Source of the DNA: an uncultured Collinsella sp.
GTDB lineage: Bacteria; Actinomycetota; Coriobacteriia; Coriobacteriales; Coriobacteriaceae
Length of the DNA: 9,069 bases
Assembly (NCBI GenBank): GCA_900766165.1
Contig: CAAFUK010000061.1
Coordinates: 1-9,069 of the forward strand
Direction: 5' to 3'
How positions within the stretch are numbered: the stretch's first letter is position 1; each line of letters opens with the position of its first letter. The notes below the pieces were generated by a model. That model saw only the letters and a program-made list of their open reading frames with translations. It had not been told where the DNA came from and did not search any database. A program made the translations under genes and the position numbers. This document shows, one piece after another, positions 7,496 to 9,069 of this stretch.

Positions 7496-8461
7496 ATGGC
7501 TGCAGGCAAAACCTTCTATGACATCCTGGGCGTATCCAAGAGCGCCTCCGATAAAGAGATCAAGAGCGCGTTTCGCAAGCTCGCGCAAAAATATCACCCC
7601 GATGCCGGCGGCGACGAGGCCAAGTTCAAGGAGATCAGCGAGGCCTACGAAACGCTTTCGGACGAGAAGAAGCGCAAAGAGTACGACCAGATGCTCATGT
7701 TTGGCGGCATGCCGGGCGCGGGCGGCGCGTATGGCGGCGGCTACGGTGCCGGCGCGGGCGCCAGCGGCTGGGGCGACATCTTCGACAGCATCTTTAGCGG
7801 CAACGGCGCCTGGGGCAGCGATTGGGGCTCGGGCTTTGCCGGGGCTGCGGGCGCTGCCGGTGCCGGCGCGGGTCGCAGCCGCGCTCGCAAGGGCGGCGAC
7901 CTGTCGCTGACCGTCGATGTGACGGCTGAGGACGCGTTCCGCGGCGTGACGCACAAGGTCACCTATCGCATTCCCTCGACAGGCGAGCAGCAGACCATTA
8001 CGGTCTCGGTCCCCGCGGGCGCGGTCGACGGCGGCAAGCTGCGCTACAAACGTCGCGGCGAGTATGGCGTTGCCGGCGGCGAGCGCGGCGACCTGGTCGT
8101 GACCACGCACGTGGAGGAGCATCCGCTGTTTAAGCGTAAAGGTGCCGACGTGACCATGGAGGTACCGGTCTCGGTCTATGAGGCGGCGCTCGGCTGCACG
8201 GTTGACGTGCCGACGCCCGGCGGCGCGACGGTTCGTCTGAAGGTGCCCGCTGGCACCCAGACGGGCAAGAAGTTCCGCTTTAAGGAAATGGGGGCGCCCG
8301 ACGTTAAGCATCGCGGCCGCACGGGTGCACTGCTTGTCGAGATCAAGGTGCAGGTTCCCACGAACCTATCCGATGATGAGCGCGACGCCATGGCCAAGTT
8401 GCGTGAGGTCGACACGCGCGACTATCGCGAGAAGGTCAACCGTTACAAGGCGACGTACTAG
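7496..8461 (+). CDS. dnaJ: DnaJ-family co-chaperone, CbpA type (no zinc finger)
   Basis: A J-domain protein that delivers substrates to DnaK and stimulates its ATPase. The protein has 321 residues from ATG 7496, chosen because AGGAGAGG (7481-7488) lies 7 nt upstream; an earlier in-frame start at 7463 has no such site. The J domain spans about 5-66 with the essential HPD at 34-36 and YETLSDEKKRKEYDQ at its end. A Gly/Ala/Tyr-rich flexible segment (67-127) contains WGDIFDSIF. Two beta-rich C-terminal domains (about 133-208 and 212-288) carry VPAGAVDGGKLRYKRRGEYG and VPAGTQTGKKFRFKEMG. Only one Cys (234) is present, so the CxxCxGxG zinc-binding repeats of classical DnaJ are absent. This makes it a class B (CbpA-like) protein. 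It is separated from grpE by a terminator and precedes hspR by 72 nt. Confidence 0.95.
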   Translation: MAAGKTFYDILGVSKSASDKEIKSAFRKLAQKYHPDAGGDEAKFKEISEAYETLSDEKKRKEYDQMLMFGGMPGAGGAYGGGYGAGAGASGWGDIFDSIFSGNGAWGSDWGSGFAGAAGAAGAGAGRSRARKGGDLSLTVDVTAEDAFRGVTHKVTYRIPSTGEQQTITVSVPAGAVDGGKLRYKRRGEYGVAGGERGDLVVTTHVEEHPLFKRKGADVTMEVPVSVYEAALGCTVDVPTPGGATVRLKVPAGTQTGKKFRFKEMGAPDVKHRGRTGALLVEIKVQVPTNLSDDERDAMAKLREVDTRDYREKVNRYKATY

Positions 8462-8477
8462 GGCGGTCATGGCGCAC

Positions 8478-8493
8478 GCCCGCGCCCGCGGGC
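8478..8493 (+). other. Small GC hairpin between dnaJ and hspR
   Basis: GCCCGC (8478-8483) and GCGGGC (8488-8493) form a 6-bp perfect stem with a GCCC loop in the 72-nt dnaJ-hspR gap. Only two Ts follow, so it is not a convincing terminator. It could tune hspR translation or mRNA processing. Confidence 0.35.
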
Positions 8494-8533
8494 TTATGAT
8501 GGACGATAACGAGACGGAAAGGGGTCAGGTAGC

Positions 8534-8950
8534 ATGGCCGAGGACAATAGGAACAAACCGCTGTACATGATCAGCGTGGCGGCTGAGCTGACCGGCATGC
8601 ATCCGCAGACTCTGCGCGTCTACGAGTCCAAGGGACTGGTGAACCCCCAGCGCTCGGGCGGTAACACGCGTCTGTATTCGCGTGCCGATATCGAGCGCCT
8701 GGAACTCATCAACCAACTGACCGACGAGGGCATCAACCTCGCCGGCGTGGTGCGCATCCTCGATATGAAGGAGCGTGCCGAGGAGCGCGAACGCGAGAAC
8801 GAGAAGCTCCGCGCCCGCGTGCGCCAGCTCGAGGACGAGCTGCACGAGTACAAGATGCAGAAGAAGATCACCGCCCTGGCCCCGCGCGACGGCTCGGTTA
8901 ACCCCGAACAGGTCATGCGCAAGCTGCTGGGCGCGGGGACCGATTTGTAG
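8534..8950 (+). CDS. hspR: Heat-shock repressor HspR (MerR family)
   Basis: HspR binds inverted HAIR sites and, with DnaK as co-repressor, shuts off the dnaK operon in actinobacteria. The protein has 138 residues. The MerR winged helix begins with LYMISVAAELTGMHPQTLRVYESKGL (split: LYMISVAAELTGMHP, QTLRVYESKGL; 10-35), followed by the wing NPQRSGGNTRLYS and DEGINLAGVVRIL (64-76), a near-diagnostic HspR segment. Residues 77-110 (Glu/Arg-rich, ERERENEKLRARVRQLEDEL) form a dimerising coiled coil, and a short tail follows. Family members from Streptomyces read RQYDRLGLV where this has RVYESKGLV. The ATG follows AAAGGGGT at about 9 nt. Its place at the end of the chaperone cluster fits feedback control. 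No HAIR site is clear in the window, so the operator is unresolved. Confidence 0.95.
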   Translation: MAEDNRNKPLYMISVAAELTGMHPQTLRVYESKGLVNPQRSGGNTRLYSRADIERLELINQLTDEGINLAGVVRILDMKERAEERERENEKLRARVRQLEDELHEYKMQKKITALAPRDGSVNPEQVMRKLLGAGTDL

Positions 8951-9069
8951 TTACGCGGGTCGCATTCGGACAATCTGGCATTCAACTTCATGATCCCTTG
9001 GGGACGGGGGGAAACCAAACCCCGAGGGGGGCCGCCCCGACCCAAGAAACCCTTTTCCCGCGTCCCCCG
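8951..9069. other. Gene-free tail with GC homopolymer runs
   Basis: No gene or clear terminator is visible after the hspR stop. From about 8990 the sequence becomes a chain of short G and C runs (GGGG, GGGGGG twice, CCCC, CCCCC) with GGGACGG at 9001-9007, the same 7-mer as in the centre of the palindrome at 774-808. It could be a dispersed repeat relic or poor-quality sequence at a contig end. Confidence 0.5.

Noticed and set aside
8471..8493. Terminator between dnaJ and hspR
   Set aside because: The stem is only 6-7 bp and is followed by just two Ts.

Overview
The window looks like a chromosomal stretch from a high-GC actinobacterium of the class Coriobacteriia, probably Collinsella or a close relative. 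That placement is an inference from three things: the dnaK-grpE-dnaJ-hspR gene order with a MerR-family HspR, typical of actinobacteria; the strongly GC-rich, C/G-ending codon use; and the mix of Bacillus-like and actinobacterial protein features. No database search was possible.

Left part (1-3769), de novo NAD synthesis operon, all on +. The 3' part of nadA (quinolinate synthase) is followed by nadB (L-aspartate oxidase), nadC (quinolinate phosphoribosyltransferase) and a NiaR-type HTH + 3H-domain regulator. NadB and NadA turn aspartate plus dihydroxyacetone phosphate into quinolinate, and NadC makes nicotinate mononucleotide from it. The regulator, whose ATG overlaps the nadC stop, very probably senses niacin and represses the pathway. 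A hairpin-forming palindrome separates nadA from nadB. A second long inverted repeat and a strong bidirectional terminator close the operon.

Middle (3770-4649). A 61-residue 2[4Fe-4S] ferredoxin lies on the - strand, convergent with the nad operon and divergent from dnaK. The ferredoxin-dnaK intergenic region of about 650 bp holds a candidate ferredoxin promoter, a strictly periodic array of three 62-bp units that each carry an imperfect 48-bp palindrome, an AT-rich dnaK promoter region, and a GC-rich nested hairpin in the dnaK leader.

Right part (4650-8950), heat-shock chaperone cluster, all on +: dnaK, grpE, a strong intrinsic terminator, then a zinc-finger-less DnaJ (CbpA type) and hspR. 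DnaK, GrpE and DnaJ form the Hsp70 refolding machine; HspR is expected to repress the cluster, though I find no clear HAIR operator or CIRCE element in the window. The last ~120 bp hold no gene and have an odd GC-homopolymer-rich composition.

Nothing here amounts to a new defence or mobile system. The best leads are the 62-bp palindrome array, the other two palindromic elements, the DnaK that keeps an insert normally missing from Gram-positive DnaKs, and the transcriptional split of the chaperone cluster.
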